NCBI RefSeq assembly: GCF_020883495.1
Contig: NZ_CP086610.1
Coordinates: 1,345,501-1,409,500 of the forward strand
From: Shinella zoogloeoides
GTDB taxonomy: Bacteria > Pseudomonadota > Alphaproteobacteria > Rhizobiales > Rhizobiaceae
Direction of reading: 5' to 3'
Length of the DNA stretch: 64,000 nucleotides
Position 1 is the stretch's first letter, and each line of letters begins with the position of its first letter. This document shows, piece after piece, positions 27,525 through 36,757 of this stretch. Under the pieces are notes generated by a model, which did not search any database, had not been told where the DNA came from, and was given only the letters and a program-made list of their open reading frames with translations. A program made the translations under genes and the position numbers.

Positions 27525-28103
27525 TCAGGGCACGATCTTGAACGGCTGCTCGCTGATGGCGACGGCGCCGCTTGCGCTGTCGCGGAAGCGGTAGCGCAGC
27601 ACGTAGTCGCCTGCCGGCGGGCTGCTGAGATTGAGCGTCAGCTTGGCGAAGACCTCCTGGTTGCGCACGCTACCCTTGAAGTCGAAGGAGCCGAAGGCCT
27701 TCTGTTCGGCGAGCTTCGCGCCCTTCGGATCGAGCAGTTCCAGATCGACGGTGAAATGCGATTCCAGAAGGCCGCCATCGACGGGACGCCAGGTGAGGCC
27801 GACCGGCTCGACATAGGAGATCAGCGCTTCGCCCGCCTTGAAGCTGGTATCTGCGCGCGTGGCGTACATGCCGTAGCCTTCCGGCGGCGCGGAAACGAAG
27901 ATCGCCTTGCCGATGGAAAAGGGCAGGGTGGCGGCGAAGGCGCCGTAGGCGTCGCGGATCGTGTTGTGCGCGCCGACCGTATCGCCGGCCGCCGCCTGCT
28001 CCTCCGCCTTCTTCGCCGCGTCCGCAAGGGGGCCGGCCAGCGCGAGCGTCGGCGCGAGGGCGGCGACAAAGGTCAGACGCATCAGGGACTTCCACACGGA
28101 CAT
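27525..28103 (-). CDS. Putative secreted protein of unknown function
   Basis: 192-residue protein with a signal peptide (residues 1-24, ending LALAGPL). The mature part begins with a helical alanine/glutamate-rich stretch and continues as a probable beta-sandwich, with repeated segments such as YVLRYRFRDSASGAVA. No catalytic motif is visible. ATG 28103 has GGAGGAAG upstream; the frame extends further but without support. It may be periplasmic. Function unknown. Confidence 0.8.
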   Translation of the reverse strand: MSVWKSLMRLTFVAALAPTLALAGPLADAAKKAEEQAAAGDTVGAHNTIRDAYGAFAATLPFSIGKAIFVSAPPEGYGMYATRADTSFKAGEALISYVEPVGLTWRPVDGGLLESHFTVDLELLDPKGAKLAEQKAFGSFDFKGSVRNQEVFAKLTLNLSSPPAGDYVLRYRFRDSASGAVAISEQPFKIVP

Positions 28104-28178
28104 TTGGTCTTCCTCCAGCCGGATGCCGGCCAAGATGCGAAGAAGCGTGACAACAGTCAAGGACGGGCGCCCCTCTTG

Positions 28179-29633
28179 TCAGTGCTTCCAGAAGAGCGGC
28201 GTCAGGATCACGAGGACGGTTAGGATTTCCAGACGTCCGAGCAGCATGAGGAAGGACAGGAGATACAGCGCCGCATCGTGAAAACCGGCGAAGGTGCCGG
28301 CCGGGCCGATCGCCTGCGTGACGCCCGGGCCGACATTCGAAAGCGACGTGGCGGCGGCCGAGATCGCCGTCAGCACGTCGTAGCCCATGAGGGCCAGCAG
28401 GATCGCACCGATGGCGGAGATCGCCACGAAGGTGATGAAGAACAGGAAGACGTTGCGCTGCAGGTCCGCGTCGACCGTCATCGGCCCATAGCGCACGGCA
28501 TGGATGCCGTCGGGATAGATGAGGCGGTAGAGGCCGGTGCGGATGAAGTTGAAGAGGATGATCAGGCGATAGGCCTTGATGCCGCCCGCCGTCGAGCCGG
28601 AGCAGCCGCCCATGAAGGTGGCGACGAAGGCGAGCGCGACGATGAAATGGCCCCATTGGGTGTAGTCGTCGCTGGAAAAGCCGGTGGTGGAGAGGATGGA
28701 GGAGACGGTGAAGAAGGAATGCGCAAGCGCCTCATGGAAGTCGACGCCGTTCTGGAGGCGCTGGAAGATGCTGGCGGCAATGGAGAAGAGCGCAAGGTAG
28801 CCGAGGAACACGCGGATCTGCGGATCGCGCCAGGCGTCCACCCGCCCGCGCACCACGATGAGAATCAGCACGGAGAAGGGCAGGCTGCTCAGCGTCATGA
28901 AGAAGGTGGCGGCCCACAGCAGCGGCAGGCTCTTGAAGTAGCCGAAGGAGGCGTCGTGCGTGGAAAGCCCGCCGGTGGCGACGGTGGACATGGCGTTGTT
29001 CAACGCATCGAAATGGCTCATGCCGAGCGCGGCATAGGTGACGGCGCAGATGAGGGTTATCGACACATAGATGGCGAGGAAGGCGCGGGTGTAGCTGGCG
29101 ATGCGGGCGAAGGGCTTGTCGGCGGTATCGGACGATTCGAGCTTGAAGAAGGACATGCCCCCGACGCGCAGATACGGCATGATGAAGAGGCCGAGCGCCA
29201 GGATGCCGATGCCGCCGAGCCAGTGCAGCAGCGAGCGCCACATCAGGATGCCGGGCGGGGCATGATCGAGGCCGACGATGACGGTGGAGCCTGTCGTGCT
29301 GATCGCGGAAACCGATTCGAAGAAGGCCTGCGCGAAGGTGAGTTTCAGCGAGGACAGCCAGAGCGGGATCGCGCCGATGAAGGTCGCGCTCAGCCAGAGC
29401 AGGTTCACCACCAGAAAGCCCATCCGCTTGTTGAAGGGCGGCGGGCCGGCACGTGTCGCAACGGCTGTGGCGAGCGAGAGGCCGCCGGTGAAGAAGGCGG
29501 ACAGCAGGAAGACTTCCCAATCGGGATGCCCATAGTAGACGTCGATGAAGGCCGGGATGAGCATCGCCAGCGAAAGGTAGGTTCCGCTGATGGCTGCGAT
29601 GTGGATGGCGGACCGGAAAATCGTGGCGTTCAA
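28179..29633 (-). CDS. trkH: TrkH-family potassium uptake channel
   Basis: 484-residue membrane protein with the four-fold pore repeats of Trk/Ktr channels. Selectivity-filter stretches include AISTTGSTVIV, STVATGGLSTH, SSILSTTGFSS and TSLSNVGPGV. It imports K+ together with a TrkA-type regulator, which is not in this window. The C-terminus LVILTPLFWKH is typical of the full-length form. It is divergent from the threonine dehydratase gene. Confidence 0.95.
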   Translation of the reverse strand: MNATIFRSAIHIAAISGTYLSLAMLIPAFIDVYYGHPDWEVFLLSAFFTGGLSLATAVATRAGPPPFNKRMGFLVVNLLWLSATFIGAIPLWLSSLKLTFAQAFFESVSAISTTGSTVIVGLDHAPPGILMWRSLLHWLGGIGILALGLFIMPYLRVGGMSFFKLESSDTADKPFARIASYTRAFLAIYVSITLICAVTYAALGMSHFDALNNAMSTVATGGLSTHDASFGYFKSLPLLWAATFFMTLSSLPFSVLILIVVRGRVDAWRDPQIRVFLGYLALFSIAASIFQRLQNGVDFHEALAHSFFTVSSILSTTGFSSDDYTQWGHFIVALAFVATFMGGCSGSTAGGIKAYRLIILFNFIRTGLYRLIYPDGIHAVRYGPMTVDADLQRNVFLFFITFVAISAIGAILLALMGYDVLTAISAAATSLSNVGPGVTQAIGPAGTFAGFHDAALYLLSFLMLLGRLEILTVLVILTPLFWKH

Positions 29634-29750
29634 GGAAAATCGTCCTGCGTGCCGGCTGGCTCAAGGTCTGTCTCGAAGGGCCGCGCGGCCGGGACGGGTG
29701 GTGTCCGTCGCTGCGATATGCAATAGCCTTTGCATTGTCCAAACTCAAGG

Positions 29751-31013
29751 ATGGCATCGAACGGCATGAAACCGGACGTCGACGCGGCCTGCGAAGCATT
29801 GCGCGGGCTCTTTCCCGAAACACCGCTCCAGCTCAACGAACACCTTTCCGCCCGCTACGGCGCGGAAATCTACCTGAAGCGCGAAGATCTCTCGCCGGTG
29901 CGCTCCTACAAGATCCGGGGCGCCTTCAACTTCTTCCGCAAGGTTCTGGCGGAGCCGGACGGCGCACGCAGCTTCGTCTGCGCCTCGGCCGGCAACCACG
30001 CGCAGGGCTTCGCCTTCGTCTGCCGCCATTTCGGCGTGCCGGGCGTGGTCTTCATGCCGGTGACGACGCCGCAGCAGAAGATCGACAAGACGCGCATATT
30101 CGGCGGCGAGTTCGTGACGATCAGGCTCGTCGGCGACTTTTTCGACCAGTGCTACAAGGCCGCCCGCGACCATGCGGAAGCGACCGGCGCACTGATGGTG
30201 CCGCCCTTCGACCATGCGGATATCATCGAGGGGCAGGCGACGGTGGCGGCGGAGATCGTCGCCCAGCTCGGCGAAGGAAAGCTGCCGGACCTCGTGGTCC
30301 TGCCCGTTGGCGGCGGGGGCCTCGCCTCGGGCGTCACCGGCTATCTCGACGGCACGATCGGCCCGTCGAGCTTTCTGTTCTGCGAGCCGGCCGGCGCGCC
30401 GAGCCTCAAGCGCAGCCTTGAAAGCGGCGCGGTGGTGACGCTCGATCAGGTCGACAATTTCGTCGACGGCGCGGCGGTCGGCCAGATCGGCGCATTGAAT
30501 TTCGCCGCGCTCAGCCGGTTTTCGGCCGATCAGGTCATGCTGCTTTCGGAAAACGCGATCTGCGTGACGATGATCGACATGCTGAATGTCGAGGGCGTGG
30601 TGCTGGAGCCGGCCGGCGCGCTGTCGCTGACGGCGCTGGATGCGCTCGGCCGGGAGGCGCTGGAGGGCAAGACGGTCGTCGCCGTCGTTTCCGGCGGCAA
30701 TTTCGACTTCGAGCGCCTGCCGGACGTCAAGGAACGCGCCATGCGCCATGCGGGGCTGAAGAAATACTTCATCCTGCGTCTTGCCCAGCGCCCCGGCGCG
30801 CTGCGCGACTTCCTCAACATGCTCGGCCCGGATGACGATATCGCGCGCTTCGAATACCTGAAGAAATCCGCCCGCAACTTCGGCTCGATCCTCATCGGCA
30901 TCGAAACGAAGGCGCCGGAGAACTTCACGGCGCTCAGGAAGGCCTTCGACGCCGCCGGCATGCGCTACCAGGACATCACCGAGAACGAGATTCTCGCAAA
31001 CCTCATCATCTAG
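29751..31013 (+). CDS. ilvA: Threonine dehydratase with regulatory domain
   Basis: Pyridoxal-phosphate enzyme of about 420 residues that deaminates threonine to 2-oxobutanoate, the first step to isoleucine. The PLP lysine lies in SYKIRGAFNFF and the phosphate-binding glycine loop is PVGGGGLASG. A short ACT-like domain follows (about residues 330-420), the Bacillus-type length rather than the two-ACT E. coli form. Starts at TTG 29730, ATG 29751 and ATG 29766 are possible; none has a strong ribosome-binding site. Confidence 0.92.
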   Translation: MASNGMKPDVDAACEALRGLFPETPLQLNEHLSARYGAEIYLKREDLSPVRSYKIRGAFNFFRKVLAEPDGARSFVCASAGNHAQGFAFVCRHFGVPGVVFMPVTTPQQKIDKTRIFGGEFVTIRLVGDFFDQCYKAARDHAEATGALMVPPFDHADIIEGQATVAAEIVAQLGEGKLPDLVVLPVGGGGLASGVTGYLDGTIGPSSFLFCEPAGAPSLKRSLESGAVVTLDQVDNFVDGAAVGQIGALNFAALSRFSADQVMLLSENAICVTMIDMLNVEGVVLEPAGALSLTALDALGREALEGKTVVAVVSGGNFDFERLPDVKERAMRHAGLKKYFILRLAQRPGALRDFLNMLGPDDDIARFEYLKKSARNFGSILIGIETKAPENFTALRKAFDAAGMRYQDITENEILANLII

Positions 31014-31075
31014 GGACACGGGGCAGGCCGCGCGTTTCTCTTGGAGCGCGCTGTCGCCTGTGCTAGCAATCGACC

Positions 31076-31390
31076 ATGGCATCGTTCTTTTCAAAACTCT
31101 TCGGTCGCGGCGGCGGCTCGGACGCTCCGGCAAAGGTTGCCGAGGAAACCGAGGCCTATAACGACCTTCTCCTCGTCGCCGCTCCCATCGCGGAGGGCGG
31201 CCAGTATCGCCTCGCGGGCCGCATCGAAAAGCAGGACGGTGAGCGCGTGCTGATCCGCACGTTCATCCGCGCCGACCTCTTTTCCTCGCGGGACGACACG
31301 GTCGCCTCGACCTTCCGCAAGGCAAAACAGATCGCCGACCAGCACGGCGCCTCGCTGTTCAGCGACGGCGCGGAGAGCCGGCAGGTCTAA
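31076..31390 (+). CDS. HlyU-like protein
   Basis: 104-residue protein matching the HlyU family (PF10115 as I remember it): a short hydrophobic N-terminus SFFSKLFG, the strand-rich IAEGGQYRLAGRIEKQ and the C-terminal helix AKQIADQHG. In Vibrio the family name comes from a haemolysin activator, but that is an ArsR-type protein, so the function here is open. It stands alone after ilvA with a 62-base gap. Confidence 0.75.
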   Translation: MASFFSKLFGRGGGSDAPAKVAEETEAYNDLLLVAAPIAEGGQYRLAGRIEKQDGERVLIRTFIRADLFSSRDDTVASTFRKAKQIADQHGASLFSDGAESRQV

Positions 31391-31516
31391 ATAATCCGGA
31401 TGCAGGGCAGGAAGGCGCTAGAGAACCGGCGCGATTGCCTGTATCCGCAGAAGATGACTTTTGGCGATTCTCCCCGTGTCCCAAGGCGGGGATAGTCGAA
31501 GCTCCGCGGACCGATC

Positions 31517-32764
31517 ATGGGTACAGAAAACCTGATCCTGCTTCTCATCGAGGCCGGATTCTATTTCGTCTTCATGGTGGGCATCCTGCATCTGCGCCAT
31601 CAACTGGGCATCGGCGTGTTCATCGCCGCGCTCGGCGTGATGCATTTCCTCGAGACCTATCTCGCCGCCGTCTTCTATGTCGAATTGCCCTTCGGCGTGA
31701 TTTCGCCCGGCTCCTCGGTGCTGTTCTCCGGCAAGCTGATGATGATCCTCCTTCTCTATGTGAAGGAGGATGCCGCCGTCGTGCGCGCGCCGATCTACGG
31801 CCTGCTCGCCGGCAATTTCCTGACGGTGGGGCTAAGCTTCCTCCTGCGCCATCACCAGACGGTGGGGGCGGTGCCGGGCCGCATCGCCGACCTTGCCTTC
31901 ATCGACGAAATGGGCTGGCTGATGCTGTGGGGCACGACGCTGCTCTATCTCGACGCGCTCGGCATCATCCTGCTCTACGAGCGGCTCGGCCGGGTCTTCA
32001 AGAAGAGCGTGGCCCTGCGCTTCTTCGTCTCCGGCGTCGTCGTGCTCACCTTCGACCAGATCGGTTTCTTCGCGGCGCTGCATTTCCTCAACGGCGCGCC
32101 GGTCGCGGTCTTCTGGGGCGGCTGGATCGCCAAGATGATGGCGGCCTGCGTCTATGCGGTGCTGATCACGGTTTACCTGCATTATTCGCGCCTGTCGGCC
32201 ATTCCCGTCTCGCCGCGGCCGATTGCCGACATCTTCGCGGACCTCACCTTCCGCGAGCGCTACGAGGACCTGCTCGACCGTTCCGGCCGCGACGCGCTGA
32301 CGGGCATCTACGATCGCAGCCGGCTGGAATTCGAGGCCCCGCGTGTGCTTTCGGCCATGCTGGCGGAGGGCAAGCCGCTGGCGCTGATGATCATCGACGC
32401 CGACCATTTCAAGGACGTCAACGACCGCTTCGGCCACCTTGCCGGCGACGGGGTGCTCAAGGAGATCGCCGCCTGCCTGCAGCGCACGCTGCGCAGCGGC
32501 GACCGGATTTTCCGCTTCGGCGGCGAGGAGTTCGTCGTGCTCTGCGAGGATATCGCGCCGGAGACTGGGACGAGCCGGGCCGAGGCGCTGCGCCGCGCCG
32601 TGGAGACGGACATCCGCCGGCCGGACGGCCTGCCGGTGACGGTCAGCATCGGTGTCGCCAACAGCTATGGCGACGGCACCACGCTCAACGCCCTCCTGTC
32701 GGCCGCCGATGCGCGGCTCTATGCGGCCAAGGATGCGGGGCGCAACCGGGTGATGGCCGCTTAA
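31517..32764 (+). CDS. Membrane diguanylate cyclase with I-site
   Basis: 415-residue protein with about seven hydrophobic segments in residues 5-225 and a GGDEF domain over about 250-415. The active site GGEEF is at 335-339, and RSGD at 326-329 sits exactly five residues before it, matching the inhibitory RxxD site. It therefore probably makes c-di-GMP under product feedback. LTGIYDRSRLEFE and DADHFKDVNDRFGH are standard domain landmarks. The N-terminal sensor differs from that of the cyclase at 12.7 kb. Confidence 0.93.
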   Translation: MGTENLILLLIEAGFYFVFMVGILHLRHQLGIGVFIAALGVMHFLETYLAAVFYVELPFGVISPGSSVLFSGKLMMILLLYVKEDAAVVRAPIYGLLAGNFLTVGLSFLLRHHQTVGAVPGRIADLAFIDEMGWLMLWGTTLLYLDALGIILLYERLGRVFKKSVALRFFVSGVVVLTFDQIGFFAALHFLNGAPVAVFWGGWIAKMMAACVYAVLITVYLHYSRLSAIPVSPRPIADIFADLTFRERYEDLLDRSGRDALTGIYDRSRLEFEAPRVLSAMLAEGKPLALMIIDADHFKDVNDRFGHLAGDGVLKEIAACLQRTLRSGDRIFRFGGEEFVVLCEDIAPETGTSRAEALRRAVETDIRRPDGLPVTVSIGVANSYGDGTTLNALLSAADARLYAAKDAGRNRVMAA

Positions 32765-32782
32765 AGCCGCACCGCTTTCGCC

Positions 32783-33244
32783 TTAGACCCCGACATTCGG
32801 CCGGTCGATGATCTCGCGCAGCGCGAAGCTCGAATTGATCTTCACCACATGGGGCAGGGCCGAGAGCCAGTCGCGGTGGATACGCTCGTAATCCTCAAGG
32901 TCCTTGGCCGCGACGCGCAGGATATAGTCGTATTCCCCGGACATCAGGTAGCAGACCAGCACATTGGGGCACAGCTTCACCGCCGCCTCGAACTCCGCCA
33001 GCGTCTTGGCGAACTGGCCGGAAAGCGAGATATGCACGATGGCGATCATCTTGTAATCGAGCGCCTTGGGTGAGACGCGGGCATGGTAGCCGTTGATGAC
33101 ACCGGATTTTTCGAGAATGTCGAGACGGCGCGAACAGGCGGACGGCGACAGGCCGACGCGTTCGGCAAGCTCGGCATTGGAGATTCGCCCGTTCTGCTGA
33201 ACCGCCTTCAGGATCGCAGCATCGATAGCATCCAGTTGCGCCAT
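32783..33244 (-). CDS. Lrp/AsnC-family regulator
   Basis: 153-residue transcription factor with an N-terminal winged helix (DAAILKAVQQNGRISNAELA to VGLSPSACSRRL, residues 6-45) and a C-terminal RAM ligand domain. The start MAQLDAID is typical; the longer open frame upstream is not needed. It is divergent from ald across 163 bases with AT-rich palindromes, so control of alanine dehydrogenase in response to alanine or another amino acid is likely. Confidence 0.94.
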   Translation of the reverse strand: MAQLDAIDAAILKAVQQNGRISNAELAERVGLSPSACSRRLDILEKSGVINGYHARVSPKALDYKMIAIVHISLSGQFAKTLAEFEAAVKLCPNVLVCYLMSGEYDYILRVAAKDLEDYERIHRDWLSALPHVVKINSSFALREIIDRPNVGV

Positions 33245-33245
33245 T

Positions 33246-33290
33246 CGAATTTTCTCCGAAAATTTCGCAGATAATCGAAGAATATTCGAT
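33246..33290. promoter_or_regulatory. Candidate Lrp-type operators between lrp-like gene and ald
   Basis: Two AT-rich dyads lie directly upstream of the regulator start: CGAATTTTC facing GAAAATTTCG (33246-33267) and a dyad centred on GAATATTC (33274-33290). Lrp-family proteins bind such spaced AT-rich palindromes. Binding is inferred. Confidence 0.45.
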
Positions 33291-33407
33291 GAGCGGCCCT
33301 TTCGCCAAGGGGCTTTGCAAGGACATTGCGTGCGTCCTCTGCTTCCATTGTGTCTCCGCCGAACAAGGCGGCAAGAACGGGAACACACCACTGGGAAAGG
33401 AACGCGC

Positions 33408-34526
33408 ATGCGTGTCGGTTGTCCGAAGGAAATCAAGAATCACGAATATCGGGTCGGTCTCACGCCCGGTGCCGTGCGCGAATATGTGGCCCACGGCCAT
33501 GAGGTGATCGTCGAGACCAAGGCCGGCGCCGGTATCGGCGCGGACGATGACGCCTACCGCGCCGCCGGCGCGAAGATCGTGCCCACCGCCGCGGACATTT
33601 TCCTGAAGTCCGACATGGTGGTGAAGGTCAAGGAACCGCAGCCCGCCGAATGGGCGCAGCTCCGCGACGGACAGATTCTCTATACCTATCTCCATCTTGC
33701 CCCGGACCCGGAACAGACCAAGGGCCTTCTCGCCTCCGGCGTCACCGCCATCGCCTATGAGACGGTGACGGATGATCGCGGCGGCCTGCCGCTGCTCGCT
33801 CCCATGTCCGAGGTCGCCGGCCGTCTCTCCATTCAGGCCGGCGCTACGGCGCTGCAGAAGGCCAATGGCGGGCGCGGCATCCTGCTCGGCGGCGTGCCGG
33901 GCGTGCTGCCGGCCAAGGTGGCGATCATCGGCGGCGGCGTCGTGGGCCTCCATGCGGCAAAGATGGCCGCCGGCCTCGGTGCGGATGTCTCCATCCTCGA
34001 CCGCTCGATCCCCCGCTTGCGTCAGCTCGACGATCTCTTCGGCGGCCGCGTCCACACGCGCTACTCGACAATCGATGCGCTGGAGGAGGAGGTCTTTTCC
34101 GCCGATCTGGTCATCGGCGCCGTGCTGATCCCCGGTGCTGCCGCGCCGAAGCTCGTCACCCGCGAAATGCTCTCGGGCATGAAGAAGGGGGCGGTCATCG
34201 TCGACGTCGCCATCGACCAGGGCGGCTGCTTCGAAACCTCGCACGCGACCACCCATTCCGACCCGACCTACGAGGTCGACGGCGTGGTTCATTACTGTGT
34301 CGCCAACATGCCGGGGGCGGTGCCGGTCACCTCCGCCCACGCGCTCAACAACGCGACTTTGCACTACGGTCTCCAGCTCGCCGACAAGGGCCTGAAGGCG
34401 ATCGCCGAGGACCGGCACCTGCGCGCCGGCCTCAATGTGCATAAGGGCCGTGTGACGAACCGCCCGGTGGCCGAGGCGCTCGGCTACGAGTCCGTCGCGC
34501 CGGAGGCGGTGCTGAACGTCGCCTGA
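33408..34526 (+). CDS. ald: Alanine dehydrogenase
   Basis: 372-residue NAD-dependent enzyme that interconverts L-alanine with pyruvate and ammonia. The N-terminus [20 protein letters not shown] carries substrate-binding residues, and the Rossmann motif is [17 protein letters not shown] (about residues 169-185). Length and GEIKN-type start are normal. GGGAAAGGA lies before ATG 33408. It is divergent from an Lrp-family regulator, a common control arrangement in rhizobia. Confidence 0.96.
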   Translation: MRVGCPKEIKNHEYRVGLTPGAVREYVAHGHEVIVETKAGAGIGADDDAYRAAGAKIVPTAADIFLKSDMVVKVKEPQPAEWAQLRDGQILYTYLHLAPDPEQTKGLLASGVTAIAYETVTDDRGGLPLLAPMSEVAGRLSIQAGATALQKANGGRGILLGGVPGVLPAKVAIIGGGVVGLHAAKMAAGLGADVSILDRSIPRLRQLDDLFGGRVHTRYSTIDALEEEVFSADLVIGAVLIPGAAAPKLVTREMLSGMKKGAVIVDVAIDQGGCFETSHATTHSDPTYEVDGVVHYCVANMPGAVPVTSAHALNNATLHYGLQLADKGLKAIAEDRHLRAGLNVHKGRVTNRPVAEALGYESVAPEAVLNVA

Positions 34527-34557
34527 TTCTTGAAGGCGCGGTCTACCTCGAATCGAA

Positions 34558-34580
34558 ACCGCCGGCGTGAGGCCGGCGGT
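34558..34580. terminator. Hairpin between ald and OmpA-like gene
   Basis: A perfect 9-bp stem (34558-34566 with 34572-34580) around GTGAG lies between two convergent genes. The T-run is poor, so it may be a weak or bidirectional terminator. Confidence 0.5.
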
Positions 34581-34603
34581 GAAGGTTTGGGCTGATAGGA
34601 TGA

Positions 34604-35164
34604 TTAGCGCACGAATTCGTCGATACGGCGGAGCGTGACGCGGCGATTGCGCCATTCCTCGTTCTGCGTCGGCACCAGCAGATATTCCTCGCCGTAGCCG
34701 ACGGTCTCCAGCGCGCGATAGGGAAGGCCGAATTCCTCGACGAGCACCCGTTTCAGCGATTCGGCGCGGCGTTCCGAGAGGATCTGGTTCGACGCGGCGG
34801 AGCCGACGGCGTCCGTATGGCCTTCGATCAGGAAGACGGCGCGGCGGCGACGGCTGAGGAGCCTTTCCATTGCACGCGCGATCTGGCGCACCTTGCGGTA
34901 TTCCGAGCGCGGGATTTCGGCCGAGGCGAAGGCGAAATTGATCGACTGGATGTTAATCGACGGCGCTGCGCCGCGCAGGTCCGGCCGACGCTTGAACTCG
35001 CGCACCGTCACCCGTTCCTCCTCGCGCATGCGGCGGGCGGGGGCGGCGTCGAGACGGCGCAGGATCATGTCTTCCGAAGGGGTTTCCTGCGCGAGCGTCG
35101 CACGCGAAAAGGCCGGAACGGCGAGGGCGGTGGCGAACGCGGTCAGGAAAGTGCGGCGTTGCAT
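34604..35164 (-). CDS. OmpA-like domain protein with Tat-like signal
   Basis: 186-residue exported protein. The N-terminus QRRTFLTAFATALAVPAFS looks like a twin-arginine signal. The C-terminal OmpA-like peptidoglycan-binding domain (about 80-180) has FAFASAEIP, the motif EGHTDAVGSAASNQILSERRA and GYGEEYLLVP. It likely tethers something to the cell wall or acts as a small envelope-stability protein. No partner gene is adjacent. Confidence 0.88.
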   Translation of the reverse strand: MQRRTFLTAFATALAVPAFSRATLAQETPSEDMILRRLDAAPARRMREEERVTVREFKRRPDLRGAAPSINIQSINFAFASAEIPRSEYRKVRQIARAMERLLSRRRRAVFLIEGHTDAVGSAASNQILSERRAESLKRVLVEEFGLPYRALETVGYGEEYLLVPTQNEEWRNRRVTLRRIDEFVR

Positions 35165-35251
35165 GGGTGTCTCCTTCAGTCTGGATCGTCTGTTGGCTGC
35201 AAATTGCCCCGGACGACCTGAAGGGAGCCTGAACCGCCTGTTAGGCTCCGT

Positions 35252-35851
35252 TCATAATGCTTGACGCCGCTCGGCCGGGGGCAGGTAGTCGCGCTTGGCG
35301 AGCGCCAGCAGTTCGGCGTCGGAAAGCGGCACGACGTCCGCCTCCAGCGTGCTGACCGGCGAAAAACCGAACATCTGGTAGAGCTGTAGCGCGCGGGGAT
35401 GATCGATGCTGTTGGTGGTGACGGTCACGCGCTTCGGCCCGCTCGCCCAGGCGGCATAGAGCGTCTGGAGCAGGAACCATTTGCCGATGCCAAGCCCGAG
35501 CGCCCGCTCGAAGAGGCCGAAATGCGAAAGCTCGATCGTGTCGTCGTCGAGTTGCCGCAGCTCGAAGAAGCCGGCCGGCGCGCCATCGACATAGAGCACG
35601 GTCACGCTGTTGCGCTTGTCGTGCAATGTCGTGGCCAGCGCCTCGTCGTCCATGCGCAGCCGGTCGACCCAATGCCAGCGGCTGCCGACCTGCCGGTAGA
35701 GGAAGCGGTAGAAGGCAAGCGGGATTTCCGTCACGCCGAGGATCGCCGTCTGCACGTTGACCGGCACCGGCAGGCTCTGCTTTGGCGGCGCGATCATTTC
35801 GAGCGATGTGATGGTGACGGATATCGGCGCGGACTGGACCTTCTTCGCCAT
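35252..35851 (-). CDS. GNAT-family N-acetyltransferase
   Basis: 199-residue acetyltransferase. The acetyl-CoA loop fits ERALGLGIGKWFLLQ (about residues 113-127; Q/RxxGxG/A pattern GLGIGK). The segment VTVTTNSIDHPRALQLYQMFGF is the usual GNAT strand beta6-helix with a tyrosine. The acceptor substrate is unknown. It lies 3 bases downstream of sseA on the same strand, so it is probably in that operon. Confidence 0.9.
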   Translation of the reverse strand: MAKKVQSAPISVTITSLEMIAPPKQSLPVPVNVQTAILGVTEIPLAFYRFLYRQVGSRWHWVDRLRMDDEALATTLHDKRNSVTVLYVDGAPAGFFELRQLDDDTIELSHFGLFERALGLGIGKWFLLQTLYAAWASGPKRVTVTTNSIDHPRALQLYQMFGFSPVSTLEADVVPLSDAELLALAKRDYLPPAERRQAL

Positions 35852-35854
35852 GGA

Positions 35855-36745
35855 TCAGTCCTTACCTGTCATTGGGCCTGTTACTGGGCCCGTCGCGGGG
35901 CCGGTCACGACGGGCGTATCCTCGCGCCCGCCCCATTCCGTCCAGGAGCCGTCGTAGAGCGTGTTGTTCTCGTGGTCGAGCGAATGCAGGGCCAGCGTGA
36001 TGATCGCGGCCGTAATGCCGGAGCCGCAGCTCGTGACGACCGGCTTTGAAAGGTCGATGCCCGATGCCTCGAAATGCCGGCGCAGGCTTTCGAGGTCCTT
36101 GAACCTGCCGCTTTCGGAGAACGTGCCGGAAGGCAGGCTTCTCGCGCCCGGCATATGGCCGGAGCGCATGCCGGCGCGCGGTTCCGCCTCTTCGCCGGTG
36201 AAGCGGCCCGCGCCGCGCGCATCGGCGATCTGCCTCGATCCCGTCGTCACGACGCCGCGCATCTCCTCGAAGGAGGTGACGGCATAGGGATTGAAATTGG
36301 TATGGAAGGTGGCCGGTGCCGGCTCAGGAAGGTCTGTCTGAAGCGGCCGTCCTTCCTTCTTCCAGCCGTCAATACCGCCGTCCATGACGAAGACGTTCTT
36401 TGCGCCCATCGTGCGGAAAAGCCACCAGACGCGCGGTGCGGTGAAAATGCCGGGGCCGTCATAGACGACGATGGTGTCCGTATCCGAAATGCCGAGCTTG
36501 CCGACCTCGGTCGCAAAGAATTCCGGCGAGGGAATGGTATGCGGCAGCGTGCTGGAATGGTCGTGGATCGCATCCTGATCGAAGAAGACTGCGCCGGGGA
36601 TGTGGCCTTCGGCATATTCGGCCGCGCCGTTGCGGTTCTGCGCGGGAAGATACCAGGAGGCATCGACGATGCGGAACTCCGGCGCGCCGAGCTGCTTTTC
36701 CACCCAATCCGCCGAGACGACGAACCTGCTCTTTTCGTTGGACAT
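35855..36745 (-). CDS. sseA: 3-mercaptopyruvate sulfurtransferase
   Basis: 296-residue enzyme with two rhodanese domains that moves sulfur from 3-mercaptopyruvate to thiophilic acceptors. The active-site loop SCGSGITA contains Cys240, and the CGSG(I/V) type marks mercaptopyruvate rather than thiosulfate specificity. The C-terminus carries an odd tail of four near-identical units, VTGP-ATGP-VTGP-MTGK. It lies just downstream of alaX with a 12-base gap, in a leftward run with cysteine synthase further upstream. Confidence 0.95.
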   Translation of the reverse strand: MSNEKSRFVVSADWVEKQLGAPEFRIVDASWYLPAQNRNGAAEYAEGHIPGAVFFDQDAIHDHSSTLPHTIPSPEFFATEVGKLGISDTDTIVVYDGPGIFTAPRVWWLFRTMGAKNVFVMDGGIDGWKKEGRPLQTDLPEPAPATFHTNFNPYAVTSFEEMRGVVTTGSRQIADARGAGRFTGEEAEPRAGMRSGHMPGARSLPSGTFSESGRFKDLESLRRHFEASGIDLSKPVVTSCGSGITAAIITLALHSLDHENNTLYDGSWTEWGGREDTPVVTGPATGPVTGPMTGKD

Positions 36746-36757
36746 GTCTTGCTCCCT

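Noticed and set aside
28278..29726. 482-codon plus-strand open frame opposite trkH
   Set aside because: The product is a low-complexity Gly/Glu/Arg/Asp-rich sequence, the usual shadow of a membrane protein gene on the other strand.
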